64,000 nt of DNA from Clavelina lepadiformis (Eukaryota; Chordata; Ascidiacea; Aplousobranchia; Clavelinidae): NCBI RefSeq assembly GCF_947623445.1, contig NC_135244.1:1178001-1242000 (forward strand). Direction: 5' to 3'. The notes under the pieces are model-generated. The model worked only from the letters and a program-made list of their open reading frames with translations, had not been told where the DNA came from and made no database searches. This document shows positions 23,405 to 34,699 of this stretch, piece after piece (within the stretch, counting starts at the first letter, position 1; each line of letters starts with the position of its first letter). A program made the position numbers and the translations under genes.

Positions 23405-23730
23405 AATCCGACCCTCACGCATGCTGAATCTCTGCATATAGTTCATACAAAACAGTTCCTTGCTTGTTGTACTTCTATTAGTTTTATTTGAGATTTTCCA
23501 ACAATTGTCGCTCACGTCACGTTAAAAAAGCATTACGAAAGATATGCTGTTGTACATCTTAACTCAGTAGTTATCATGATCAAACTGATGACGTCAGTTT
23601 TTCTGACTCGATTTTATCTACGTACCAGCGTAAAGTGATTGGCTAGAAATTACCTATTGGAGATTTTGTGATTTATTTCTTACTGTTTTTCTTTACAATT
23701 TGATTGGCTGCAGGGTTACATAAAACGCGT
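23405..23730 (+). promoter_or_regulatory. Promoter module of homeobox unit B
   Basis: The block starts with the shared CCTCACGCATGCTG boundary. It has a CRE (TGACGTCA) at 23589-23596, inverted CCAAT boxes at 23637-23644 and 23702-23709, and a TATA-like TTACATAAAAC at about 23716. The same elements occur in the same order in units D and G and, on the other strand, in E and F. Confidence 0.6.
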
Positions 23731-24941
23731 TTCGTGAAAAAATGTTCTTCATTTTGCTGCAACGCTTCGTTGTGTAAGCACTGCAAGGTAATGTTTTAGT
23801 ACAAACTACTTTTTTGTACTACGTTTGTTTGCTTGTTTGGAACTTGAAATATGTTGTTGTTGAAGTTATATTGAATTTGGCTTAACGTTCAATCCTGTGG
23901 TAGCAACAGATAGTAACTTTGTTTTGCCTGAAAATTGGAGGAATTTGTTGCGCTATTTGTTATAAGTTTATTTGAAACGGCCTATTGGAGGTATGCAAGT
24001 TGCTGGAAATTATGCTTTAGGCTACTAGGATTTTGCGTGTGATGAATCAGTAAACTGCAGCTTGCCAAAATTCCAAGGTCGGATTTCTGCTTCCAACATT
24101 GATTAACTTGCGCATAGCCAGCGCCCAGCTAACTCAAGTAGCCTAGCTCGAAAATGCAAACCATATACAGTATTTATTCTATCTGTCAACGATTCTACGA
24201 CAGTGTTCAACGAAACTTTCTTGTCGGCTTCGAGTAGTCTAATCTTTGCAGCAGGAGATGGTTCGCTTGTCACTCACCAACAAGTCTTCTAAGCAGTGCA
24301 AGTGTAAATGAAAACTCCTTCAAGCTTAGTTTAATTTTTGTCACTGTTTGTGGAAAACCTATTACTTTTTCAAGACCTTAAAAGGTGCCGAATATTCCAA
24401 GTGTATAACCTAACCTTTCCACGAATGTTTCCACGTGTAGTCATCAGATCCAACGATTCAATGCTATTTTGGGTTCTGTGGCTTGAGATCCAAAAATCAG
24501 AGAAATGTGCACTTGATCAAAGTTGATGCATCACTTAAGAGCATTTCCTTTTTCATGACAAGTCAATAATCTGTGTGGACGTTTGGGAACTCAGAATTTT
24601 GGGCATTTTCATGACGTATGTTTTGATACTTTCGAACATTTTGTTGTTTTTGTGAACGCTTTTTGCTTCTTCCAAGATTTATTTTTGCTTTTATGGTATT
24701 TTACATTGCCTCTAAAAAGAAAAGGAGCTACCAAATGTAAGGCTTTCTGGTAAATGTGAGCCACAGTCACCAAATTATTAGCTTAATTCTTATTATTGTT
24801 ACAGATTTAATGTTTTAGTTAATAGATGTTTAGTTTTTAGATAAATTTGACTCCAATTTGCTGGACAATTCCCACTGAATACCAAAAGTTAATATTAAAG
24901 CAAGTGTTTGATGCTGACTTGTTTACTTTACAATTGTTAAA

Positions 24942-26499
24942 ATAGGTAAGTATGGGATGGTATAAGCTTACTGGTTTTGTAAAGTTTACCATCATGGCTA
25001 GGTCTCATTTGAGTACATTCACAGTGAAAATATAAGGCAGCGACGATATATTTTAACATTTTCATCAGAGCAAACAAAAATGAAAGCAAGCGGAAAAAGT
25101 TCATCATCTGAAGACAGAGAACTTCCCTCAATCGATACCAGCGACCAATCTTCGTCAAGTTCGTTATTGGAATCATCAGCTGCACCGGTAGTTTTACAAC
25201 AACCAACCTCTAAAAGTTTGACGCCGACAGTCCACGTGTCCAGTAGTGAAACAACAGCTGTAAGTGAGTGGAGCTCTAGCAGGGTAAGTAGAAGCTTCAA
25301 CTATATTTCTTATCAGGGACAAGATGAAAAACCAACAGCTACGTTATCTGAAGACAGAAGTGGACCTTCCAGTGAAGCAACGGCCAGAAACTTCCCGCTT
25401 GGTAAGTTATATAACAAGTAATTTAACGGAAATATTGTTGAAATCCAAATATTATTTTATAGTTGATCGGAAGAACTCAAACATGAACTGTATTCTTCAG
25501 ATCCCCAGACAGTTGAGAGTACAATGGAACCCGGCAACCGAGCTTCAAGTTCTTTACCGGTTTCGTTGCCACACCCTTTATTGGCTCCGAATTACGCATT
25601 AATGATGCTAACACTGCGAAATTTGTCTAACATCGTGACATACATTGAAGTAATTGACGGTGTGAGCAGAGTTTTACATCACAATCCTCACATGCCTCCG
25701 GATCAATTCCCATACACAACACCAGCAACAGAGCGCGTAAGTGTCAATCAAGCTGTGGTTAACGAGTTTATTCTGGGTACCATAGTAAGTATTTCGCAGG
25801 AAAACACGACACCAAGTTTATCTTTGGCATCATTGTTCCCATCAATGATCCCACCACAAGCCCGAAGCTATTCTTCAAATCGGACGTCGACTATCAACGT
25901 CACTTCCACTGAAAGCAATGTCGTGAGTAGACGTGTAGCTTAATAGCTGCCCGAGGAGAAATTTCAACTATGTTTTTAATTTGAGCCAAAGTCACAGAAC
26001 AAATGCAACATTGGCCGCAAAACAAGAAAAAAATGTTTCCACCTACAGCCAGCATGTTAGCGCTGTTTAAGTCCAAAGTAAAATTCTAACTTTCCTTTTC
26101 AGCAAGTCATTCCACCCTTGGAAAGTCAAATATCAACTAGTACGGCAGCTACAAACAGCGCAATTTGGGATCAAGCCACGGACAAAAACACCACGCCTGG
26201 TACCGCTGTTCGATAGAAATCATTTAAAGATTTCTATTATTCTTGGACCCTAATCACAAGTTCTCTTTTTAATAGAAAAACGGCAACCCGGACCAAGATC
26301 GAGAAGTAAGTTCACCGATTTCCAGGTAAATATTTTAGAAGCAGCATATGCTCGCAACAAGTCCCTTTACCGTGGAAGGAAACAAGTCATTGCGGAGGAG
26401 GCGGATCTTACCGAACCACAAGTACAAGCGTGGTTTAATAATAAACGCCAAAGAGAGTCAAAATTAATGAAAACGCCTAAAAAGCCCAGCAGCAAATAA
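24942..26499 (+). CDS. Divergent homeobox protein, unit B
   Basis: Coding exons are 25069-25401, 25501-25736, 25800-25922, 26103-26199 and 26276-26499. With a four-base first exon at 24942-24945 the chain would give 338 residues, but that exon reads ATA-G where the other units read ATG-G. Translation may therefore start at the ATG at 25081. Exon 3 has TYIEVIDGVSRVLHHNPHMPP. The last exon encodes a homeodomain from RSRSKFTDFQVNILEAAY to QVQAWFNNKRQRESK with Trp48, Asn51 and Arg53 kept, which makes it the most canonical HD1 in the array. The intron at 25737-25799 is only 63 bases, a multiple of three without stop codons, so it could be retained. The likely role is a DNA-binding transcription factor of an orphan class. 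Confidence 0.75.
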
Positions 26500-26732
26500 C
26501 AAGTTTTTAACTAGTCCGAACAAGGTCAATAGGTTTCGTTTAGCTCTTCTGCTTAGGGCCTAGGTTACATGTTATTTAAATTGAGAAAAAAGTTTTTAGA
26601 TTTTATTGTTGTCCCATGTTTTTGTGCTCATGCGAAATGTTTTAATGTGTTTTTCCACAAAGTATAAACAACATTTTTAATTGTATTGTTCTTTAAGAAA
26701 CGATTTACAAGCGTCACACACCCAATTGTTGC

Positions 26733-26738
26733 AATAAA
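26733..26738 (+). terminator. Polyadenylation signal of unit B
   Basis: AATAAA lies about 235 bases after the stop codon, in a 3' flank that aligns with the region after unit G at 63.36-63.5 kb, where this hexamer is not conserved. Confidence 0.5.
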
Positions 26739-26739
26739 C

Positions 26740-27574
26740 GAAAAATACATTTGCATGTAAACTTTTCTAACAACTAGAAGCAGGAAAACACATTGGTATG
26801 GTCAGTTCGCTATTGACATAAAGCTGCTATGCGATGTTTCACCAGGAGTTTATCTTTCGTTGATTAAGCAATCGTAACTTTAGCAATTATTTTTGAAGAA
26901 AATAAAAACAAATTGGACCCTTACACAATTAGTTAAGGACCTGGCTACAGGTGTTTCAATTTGATGCTCATTGTTGCTGGTATTGTGCTTCGACATTCAC
27001 TTGCAAATGTTTGTAAATGCAAAGTCTTTTAAAGTCTTTTAGTCCTAATTACTAATTTTAATTAATAAATAATCTTAATCTTAATCTTTATGCTTGCGAA
27101 AATTCTTTAAAATCCCAGAATCTTTGTTTATCAGCAAAGTTCATGAAAAATTCGGTTTAGTTAATTTTTCCATTAACATATGAAATTTTCGTTTAAAATT
27201 TATATATTTGAGGACTAGTTACTAATCAAAATATAATCAAATTACAGTTTAAGATAATTAAAATAATGCTCTGAAAAGAAAAGGACTTGCCAATTGAAAA
27301 CGAAGTAGTTGCATATTTGATAAAAAGTGTTGTATCATTACGCAATTTCACACGGTAAAGTCAACAGTTAAAGTCTTTTTCAACTAAGAAATAACAAAAA
27401 GTAATAAATTATATTAGTAATTAACTTTCAGGACCCAAAAACTAAACTTTTTATCATCTCTATTGCAAAACAAAAGCCCTATCTAATCAAAAATGTATCA
27501 TTTGACAATGAGTGAGAATAATATTGATATCAATCTAAAAAATAAAAAAGTTTTTAAACAAATGATTTTAAATA
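26740..27574. other. Unit B 3' flank, non-coding
   Basis: The first part (to about 27000) aligns with the flank after unit G (63.5-63.75 kb) and is part of the duplicated unit. The rest is AT-rich and holds nothing recognised. Confidence 0.5.
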
Positions 27575-28374
27575 CAGTCGACTCCGCTTAATTCGGACAC
27601 TTTGGTTCCGCTCACTTTTGGCCGAATTAAGCGGAGAAACGGCTTTGTCCAAATTAAGCGGAAAATCGATTGTTCATTTCATGGTCATGCGTAAAGGCAA
27701 ACAACGCATTTAAAATACTGTAGTGTTGCGTAATAAATGAATTGCACCTGCGCTATACTGCAGTAATTGGCACTGATCGCATAAAACGCACAAGAGTACG
27801 AGTAAATGAGTACGCATAAAACGCACATTCTGAGCCGCTTCCTCTTTAAACCTCGTCCACGAAGCATAGTCTCTTCACGTTGTTCACGCAGATTTGCATC
27901 ATTTTTCTGCCAATCTTGCAAAGTACGTTTTGATATCCCCACCAACGCAACTAACTGCCGAACTGTCAAGGAAGCGTCGTCATTTTTTTCTTCGTTTACT
28001 TTAGTGAGCAATTTCACTTTTTCTTCAAAACTTTTCTGTACCCTTCTGTCCTACAAGATGGACGCAATTGTACCGAAGTAAAAGCGACTATGAAGCTGGC
28101 ACGGCGTTATATGAGTTCATTGTCGATTGTTACCGCATCAATCGTCATTTTTTCACCAAAATCACTCATAATGCAACTGCATCTTGTGTTAAAACCAACC
28201 AAGTACTGTTTATTGTTTCATAACCTAACGATGTAACGATGGAATTGCGAACCTGTGTCCGAATTAACGGGAGTTTTTACGTTCAATTTTTACTTTTGTT
28301 CCGTTCCCGAGCATTTTGGCCGAATAAAGCGGTTGTCCGGGTTATCCGGTGTCCGAATTAAGCGGATTCGACTG
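27575..28374 (-). mobile_element. Tigger/pogo-like DNA transposon, non-autonomous
   Basis: The 800-bp element has inverted ends (CAGTCGACTCCGCTTAATTC and its near complement at 28355-28374) flanked by TA on both sides, the target of Tc1/mariner/pogo elements. The minus strand at 28017-27800 encodes KLLTKVNEEK, then VRQLVALVGISKRTLQDWQK, which fits the N-terminal helix-turn-helix of pogo/Tigger transposases. A stop precedes this fragment and the DDE domain is missing, so it is a deletion derivative. A GAATTAAGCGGA motif is repeated several times near each end. Confidence 0.85.
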
Positions 28375-28479
28375 TACATTTAAAAAAAACCCACATCATA
28401 CAGCGAAATCATGTGTTGCCACTTCATTTAATTTTGACATTACTTGCAAAATAGCAGTTGCATAAATCTTAATTATATG

Positions 28480-29255
28480 TAAGTCTTCGGAATCATTGAA
28501 ATATAAAGCCACCTGATGATAATACTTGCAACTTCATAATATATCAGGACAAAAATTAAGGCAATGTTTCCAACCACATCAACATTTGTAATTCAACCAG
28601 TTATTTAATCTGTATTCAATACTTTGTTTTGTCTGGTTGTCCTGATGGTTGTCTAAATTTTTGTGTATTGTTAACTTGAGCAGTTAACAGTTTCTTGATA
28701 AAGTCAATTTGTGTAGGTTTGGCGTGATGTCATTGAACATTTTACCATGAATCGTTTTTAAGGAAAATGAATCCCGAAAAAAATTGCCACTTCTGCACAT
28801 TTTGAAATGAAGTTTCCTATAATATAATTTCTATTTGATATTCTGAAGTATATCACAAGATGAACAAAGAAAGGTTGCAAAGAAATCAGATTGCTGCTTA
28901 ATGCGACCTTACAATAAAGTTTGTTTATACAACCTGACAAACATTTAGTAAGTTGAAGATAATTTAAATTTGTTTTTTTGATCATCATTAAAAATGGTGT
29001 AATATAGATATTGATACAATTTGTGCAAACATGAAAATTGACTGAGTGCATATACACCAGATATCATCATTCTTCGGTTGCATTTAACATAATAAAGATG
29101 TTATATCTGAAAAAAGTATGATGACAAATTATTAGAAATGTGGTACAGAAAAGGTGTATGCAAAAATTCAGGCAGGATCACGAAAAGAGCAAGAAAAAAA
29201 ACTTATCTAAAAATGCACGCAGACAACAAGCTTGATAGCCTTGTCTTGAGTTTCG
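28480..29255 (+). repeat. Locus-specific spacer repeat, plus-orientation copy
   Basis: About 0.8 kb that recurs inverted at 38.94-39.33 and 39.90-40.30 kb, and partly in the same orientation at 53.33-53.87 kb. Shared landmarks include CCACTTCTGCACAT, GATATTCTGAAGTATATCAC and AACTGTTTAA-type tracts. It has no coding capacity and marks duplicated blocks of the homeobox array. Confidence 0.7.
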
Positions 29256-29268
29256 TCAACTTGTTTAA

Positions 29269-30290
29269 CCCTAGAATGCATACATGAAAAAACTTACGCT
29301 AATGCATAACAGGGGTCATTTTGACCCGTAATGCTATTACATGCAATTCTACTTTAAAGAAATTGAATGTTTTTCTTCTTGTTCTTTCCTTGTCTCTTCC
29401 GTTGGTGTTATGATGACATATGTACAGTTTTTGCTGCGTTTTAATGAAACAATCGACGAAAAACAGTATAAAGAAGTCGATGAGAAAATGAAAGAAAAGT
29501 CCAAAACAGTTCACATTACAACGAATAGCCTGAGTCATTCACTGCATTTGTTGCATGTGATCATGGTCACGCTGTGCTTTGGACACACGGGTCTGCAACA
29601 TTTTGCAACTAACTTTCTTATCCTTTGCGTGTGGACATAAGGAACATCGCTTCTACTGCTGCAACGTGTTTGCTGTTTGCAGGTATGTACTTGGAGAAGC
29701 TAAGTCACATCTCACCATAGCCTCTCTTGTGGCTCTGTGGAGTTGAGGAATTTTCTGTCTTGTCATCATGTGGGGCAAAATGAGGCAGTTAGCAAGATCT
29801 GTTATGAAACCTCGTCGCTTTGAACCTTGTCCACTCTGATAATCAGGATATACTTGTCTGCATATGGTATATGCATTTAGAGCTGCGATGTCGAGCAGAG
29901 TGTAAAAGAGAACTAGAGGCCATCGGCGGGTTTGTCGTTTGCAAGTATATGTTTGAACCATTTGGCCAACCAAGTGAACACCAATCTTTGTCTTGTTATA
30001 AAACCTGATGATCTCAGGCCTCTTTTTTGTGTCTTCTTCGTCAATGCTTATATCGTGATGCATGCTGCGGGTCAAAATGACCCCTGTTATGCATTCTAGG
30101 GGTATTTAATGAAAAATGCATTTTTCTTGTCAAAGGTAAAATTTTACAGAACAACCGTTTTCTCATCATGTATAAGTATAAAAGGCTAACAAAGTCAAGA
30201 AAATCCAGGAGTTAATTCACAATATGTGTTAAGCAGTTACGATGAATAGCAACGTTTGGGTCATTTTGACCCCTGTTATGCATTCTAGGG
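29269..30290 (-). mobile_element. piggyBac element, internally deleted
   Basis: The ends are CCCTAGAATGCATA and TGCATTCTAGGG, flanked by TTAA at 29265-29268 and 30291-30294, the exact signature of piggyBac. The palindromic GGGTCAAAATGACCC lies inside both ends, and a third end-like copy sits at about 30062-30101. The minus strand 30075-29653 encodes the C-terminal part of the transposase (RPEIIRFYNKTKIGVHLVGQ, later RRWPLVLFYTLLD). The third catalytic Asp, normally in GVD, is His here. A TAG comes before the Cys-rich C-terminal zinc-binding part, which continues after it with a frame change. The N-terminal two thirds are absent, so it could move only with help from another copy. Confidence 0.9.
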
Positions 30291-30294
30291 TTAA

Positions 30295-30557
30295 GAATGC
30301 AAACAAACTTGTCAAATATAAGCATCAGCGAATATTATGACTTTTAAATAAGTTAAAACATTTGGATGTGCGCTGGGTATCTATTTCATAAATAACAATT
30401 TTTTTCCGGCAGTTAAAAGCTCTGAATATTGCTTATGCTTATGGCTTTAAGATTGCAGCTGTCATGCCTGTTGGCCAATAGCGTATCCTCGTAGGCCTAA
30501 CCTATACCGGGACTTTATATCTATCATTTAAGATATGATTTATACACGAACCTCACG
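30295..30557. other. Spacer between piggyBac and the Mutator-like element
   Basis: This is array flank sequence. The 10-bp GAACCTCACG at 30548-30557 is the left target duplication of the next element and belongs to the start of the promoter block continued at 32789. Confidence 0.55.
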
Positions 30558-32788
30558 GTACTACGACACCTTATCGAAAGACACTTTATCGAACGACAGT
30601 TAATCGAGCCGACAGTTGATCGAACGACACTTTATCGAAAGGACAGCTGATCGAACGACACTTTATCGAACCGACAGTTAATCAAAACGACAGTTGATCG
30701 AACGACACTTTATCGAACCCACAGTTCAAGCAAGATTTTTGCGTGTTTCTCAAACATTGAAACAATGAGCCATTGTGATGTGCGGTCTTTGTAATGGTGT
30801 GCATTAATGAATTGTGATGTATATATCATAAAGTTGACAATTTATATTTTATGTCTATATTTTATATTTGTATCATAAAGTGTTCGATTTCGCATGGCGG
30901 CCGGCCCGCCCACATATTAATAAGATATCACAAGAATACGCACGAGAATTACTAAGTACGAGATTGTCTGTACAGTAGACTAGACTAGTCATTATAGATA
31001 CAAAGAGTAAGGAATTGAAGGCAAAATTTTATGGCAAGGGGCATGTCGCTGCCTGACTTTTACACAAAGTAGCTTCTTGAAAGTAGTCTTTATCCCAGCT
31101 TGACCGACAGCGCAAAATAAATGGCTTCGATGCTTGGTAGCACGTACACATGTGAACAAATATTTTCAACAATGAAATTCACGAAAAGCAAGCTAAGATC
31201 ACGCATTTCCGACGCCTATTTAGAAAATGTTCTGGTTATTGCTTCATATGACTTGTCACCAGATGTTGAAAAACTTTCACAAAGCAAGCAGCATCAAGTG
31301 TCACTTTAATGCTGTGTTGTTGAAGTGTGAATACAGATATTTTGCTCTTCTTGTGATTGGTACGATTGAGATTGCAGAGTCAATGTACTGAAGTGAGTGT
31401 GAATTATTGTATTAATGAGGCATCAGGTAAGTAAATAAAGTGACTAACCGCTAGAAGGGAAAAAGTGTTACCGTAGTCTGTGATATAAATTCATAATCAA
31501 CAGGAAATATTTCATTTATTTATATGTTATTATTTATTTATGAGTAGTCTTGTCTTGTCTGAATACATTGACTATTTTGAAACTACTTGGATTGGACGAT
31601 TGTGTCGCAGGAATCGTCGTCAATCTCTATTTCCTATCCGGTGTTGGAATGTTTTCCACCGGGTTCAAGATGACCTTCCAAGAACGAATAATAGCATTGA
31701 AGGATGGCACAATGCGTTCAGCAAGCGTGTCTCATTATCCCATCCGACGCTTCGAAGACTCGTCAAAAAAATTAAGCGGGAACAAGGTTCCAACGAAATG
31801 TTAGTTGAGCAATTGAGTGCTGGAATCGATGGCCCACCTCGGAAGAAGCGCTACGACGCTGTCAACCAACGGCTGAAGAGCATAGTTGAAAATTATGACT
31901 CAACAAATATGGACATAAAAAGTTATCTTCGAGCAATTGCACACAACTTGTAATTAAATGAATGCGATTGAAATGTGCACTTCGTCAGTTGTCGTGCTTT
32001 TAACAGTGCATGTTGTCAGTTCTTTTAATAAATTGTCGTTCTTTTAACAGTGCATATCGTCAGTTGTTTCAATAAATTGTGGATCTTTTAACCCTATCCT
32101 AACCAGGCTCGCGAGTTTACTAAAAAAACTAGGTGTGGCCAACCCCGCACACACACTTGCAATCGTTAATTACTAAAAACCTATGCGTCGTAGACTGATG
32201 AGATTATTACAGGTTAGTAGAAACATCATCTGGCTTCCTGTATACATCATAATTGTAAAACTAAAGAAAGTGAATTTAGTGTAAATTAGGTATTTCTAAA
32301 AGTGTCACATTTCTATAAATTCTTCTTGTTACGCCGCGCCCCCGCTGTGAAAAGAGAACGAAAAAGATTAGTTAGTCAAGTTATTGGTGCGTAAATGAGT
32401 AATACGTTTCAATGCGGAGAGAGAGCAAAATTATATAAATATCACAATATCTCAAAAATTACAAAATCCAACTTTATCAAACAAACATGGACAGATAGCT
32501 GAACATCACAATGACCCATTGTTGCAATGTTTGAGAAACACGCAAAAATCTTGCTTGAACTGTCGGTTTGATAAAGTGTCGTTCGATCAACTGTCGTTTC
32601 GATTAACTGTCGGTTCGATAAAGTGTCGTTTGATCAACTTTCGGTTCGATAAAGTGTCGTTCGATCAACTGTCGTTTCGATCAGGTGTCGTTTCGATCAG
32701 GTGTCGTTCGATTAAGTGTCTTTCGATAAAGTGTCGTTCGATTAAGTGTCGTTCGATAAAGTGTCTTTCGATAAGGTGTCGCGTCACG
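30558..32788 (+). mobile_element. Mutator-like element with long repeated inverted termini and a hAT fragment
   Basis: The element is flanked by a perfect 10-bp duplication GAACCTCACG (30548-30557 and 32789-32798). The inverted termini are about 225-280 bp and built from many GACACTTTATCGAACGACA-like units; the inner end (CAAGCAAGATTTTTGCGTG) is also inverted at about 32540. Plus-strand 31540-31953 encodes 137 residues with IDYFETTWIGR, then RTNNSIEGWHNAF, typical of the C-terminal part of MULE transposases of FLYWCH-linked type. Plus-strand 31121-31309 encodes STYTCEQIFSTMKFTKSKLR and ASYDLSPDVEKL, matching the C-terminal dimerisation region of hAT transposases. The catalytic regions of both are missing, so the element is non-autonomous and looks chimeric. 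Target duplications of 8-11 bp are usual for Mutator elements. Confidence 0.85.
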
Positions 32789-32789
32789 G

Positions 32790-33100
32790 AACCTCACGCA
32801 TGCATTCTATGCATACATATCATACAGAACAGTTCCTGCTTATTGTAATTTTCTTTTTTTTATTTGAGATGTTCCAACAACTGTCGCTCACGTAGCGTTG
32901 AAAGTGCATTAAGAAAGCTTTGCTAGTGTACATCTAAACTCAGTAGTTATCACAATCAAACTGATGACGTCATTTTTCCTGCCGCGGTTTTATCTACGTA
33001 CCGGCGCAATGTGATTGGCTATAAATCACCTATTGGAGAATTTGTAATTTATTCCTTACCGTGTTTCTTTACAATGATTTTTGCAAAGTTATAAAAGACC
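32790..33100 (+). promoter_or_regulatory. Promoter module of homeobox unit D
   Basis: It resumes the CCTCACGCATGC boundary cut by the Mutator-like element. A CRE lies at 32965-32972, an inverted CCAAT box at 33013-33020 and a TATA-like TTATAAAAG near 33090. The second inverted CCAAT box seen in B and G is weak here (GATTTTTGC). Confidence 0.5.
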
Positions 33101-33940
33101 TTTCGTGAAAAATCTCCCTTTATTTTGCTGAAATTCTTCGTTGTGTAAGCACTGCATAGTGATGCTTTAGTACAAAAAGTTTCTTCATTGTTGAAAGTTA
33201 TGTGGCTTAATCTTCAACGGAAATTGAAATATGTTGTTGTTGTTGTTGAAGTACTTTTATTATTTTCAGTACATACAGTAGCAACAGATTTTATCTTTGT
33301 TATGCCTGATACCTGAACGGAATTTCTTGCGCAAATTGTTTTCTTTAAAACGGCCTATTGGAGGTATGCAAGTTGCTGGGAATTCTGCTTTAGGCAAGGA
33401 GGGTTTGCGCATGAAGAATAAGCAAACTACAACTTACCAAAATTTAACGATTCAGGCTACTGTATCTGAGCTAAAGCAAACCATCTGCAGTATATGTACT
33501 GTCCCACAACAACTCTACGACAGTTATCAAAATAACTTAAGCATTACTTAAGCATTTCCCTTTCCACGACAAGGCAAATTATTCGTACAGACGTTTTGTT
33601 TCTCCAGATATTGGGCATTCTCATGATGTATGTTTTGGTACGAATATTTTGTTCCTTTGTGAACGTTCTTTGCCTCTTCACAAGATTTATATTTATCTAT
33701 TTCCCACATTGCTTCTAATTGCTTCTAAAGAAGGAAAAAAAGATAGCAAATGTAAAAAGCTTTTTGGGTATATGTAGGTCAGTCACCATCATCTTAGTTC
33801 TTATTAATGTTACAGATTTAATGTTTAGTTTGATTAATTTGACTCAGTGATTTCATACTTGACACATCACACTGAATATAGCAAACGCTACTATTAGAAC
33901 GTGTGTTCGATGCTGACTTGTCTGTTAAACGACTGTTAAA
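33101..33940 (+). other. 5' leader region of unit D
   Basis: The sequence aligns with the stretch between promoter and first exon of units B and G (for example CGGCCTATTGGAGGTATGCAAGTTGCTGG). No separate gene is seen. Confidence 0.5.
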
Positions 33941-34215
33941 ATGGGTAAGTTTTAGATGGTATAAGCCTACTTTATTTCATGTCATGTTGGTGTTGTGATG
34001 TTTCCCATCCTAGCCAAGTCTCATCTGAATGTATTCACAGTGAAAATACAAGCGGCAACGACGATATACTTCACCATTTCATTACAAAAAGAAAATCAAA
34101 CCAAGCGGAAAAAGATCATTATCTGAAGACATAAATTCCCTCAATCGAATTCCAGCGACCTTGTTTCGTTAAATTCATTATTGGTATCATCAGCAGAACC
34201 GGTAATTCTACTTCA
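33941..34215 (+). pseudogene. Truncated homeobox unit D
   Basis: The four-base first exon ATG-G with GTAAGT is kept at 33941-33944. The second exon has lost its CAG acceptor (CATTACAAAAAG instead of CATCAGAG), is frameshifted (GAAGACATAAATTCC) and stops at about 34215, where unrelated inverted flank sequence begins. No homeodomain exon follows. Confidence 0.75.
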
Positions 34216-34223
34216 ACCTCATG

Positions 34224-34560
34224 TCATGCCATGAGAATGAAGCATCGCCGTATTCCAAAATGTCTGTATTGATTGTTGCCTTGCTTTGGAAAGGAAAATG
34301 ACACTAAATGTAGTGCACAATTTCCGAATTTTGGAAGCTCAAACCATAAAACACAGCAGCATTGTATATTGGGATCTGATGACCGTACGTAGAAGCATTC
34401 GAAAAAGAAGGATTTTAGTATTATTCCCCTGGTTGTTTGCAACATGCTACATTTGATACATTTGAAGGTCTCAAAAATTTAGCAAGTTTTATACAAACAG
34501 TGACATGACCTGAAGTAACTTGAATGAGCTTTTAGGCTGCAAAGAATTCATTAGTAAAAA
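34224..34560 (-). repeat. Inverted fragment of a homeobox-unit 5' flank
   Basis: CAAAATGTCTGTATTGATTGTTGCC and the following 250 bases match, in the same left-to-right sense, the 5' flank of the minus-strand unit F (51885-52110). The piece is therefore inverted relative to the D unit it abuts and marks a rearrangement junction at about 34215-34224. Confidence 0.6.
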
Positions 34561-34699
34561 ACAAAATATATCGTCAAAATCGCAGGCCGCGTATTGCGAA
34601 AGCATGTTCATAAAAGAAATTACACGGTGTATATCAACTGGAAATAAGCGAAGGGGTAGGGTCTGTGTTTCGGTTTAATCGATTATTATCTAACGCTCT

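Noticed and set aside
32519-32848. An open frame with repeated SIKCR units
   Set aside because: It lies in the right inverted terminus of the Mutator-like element and is produced by the terminal sub-repeats.
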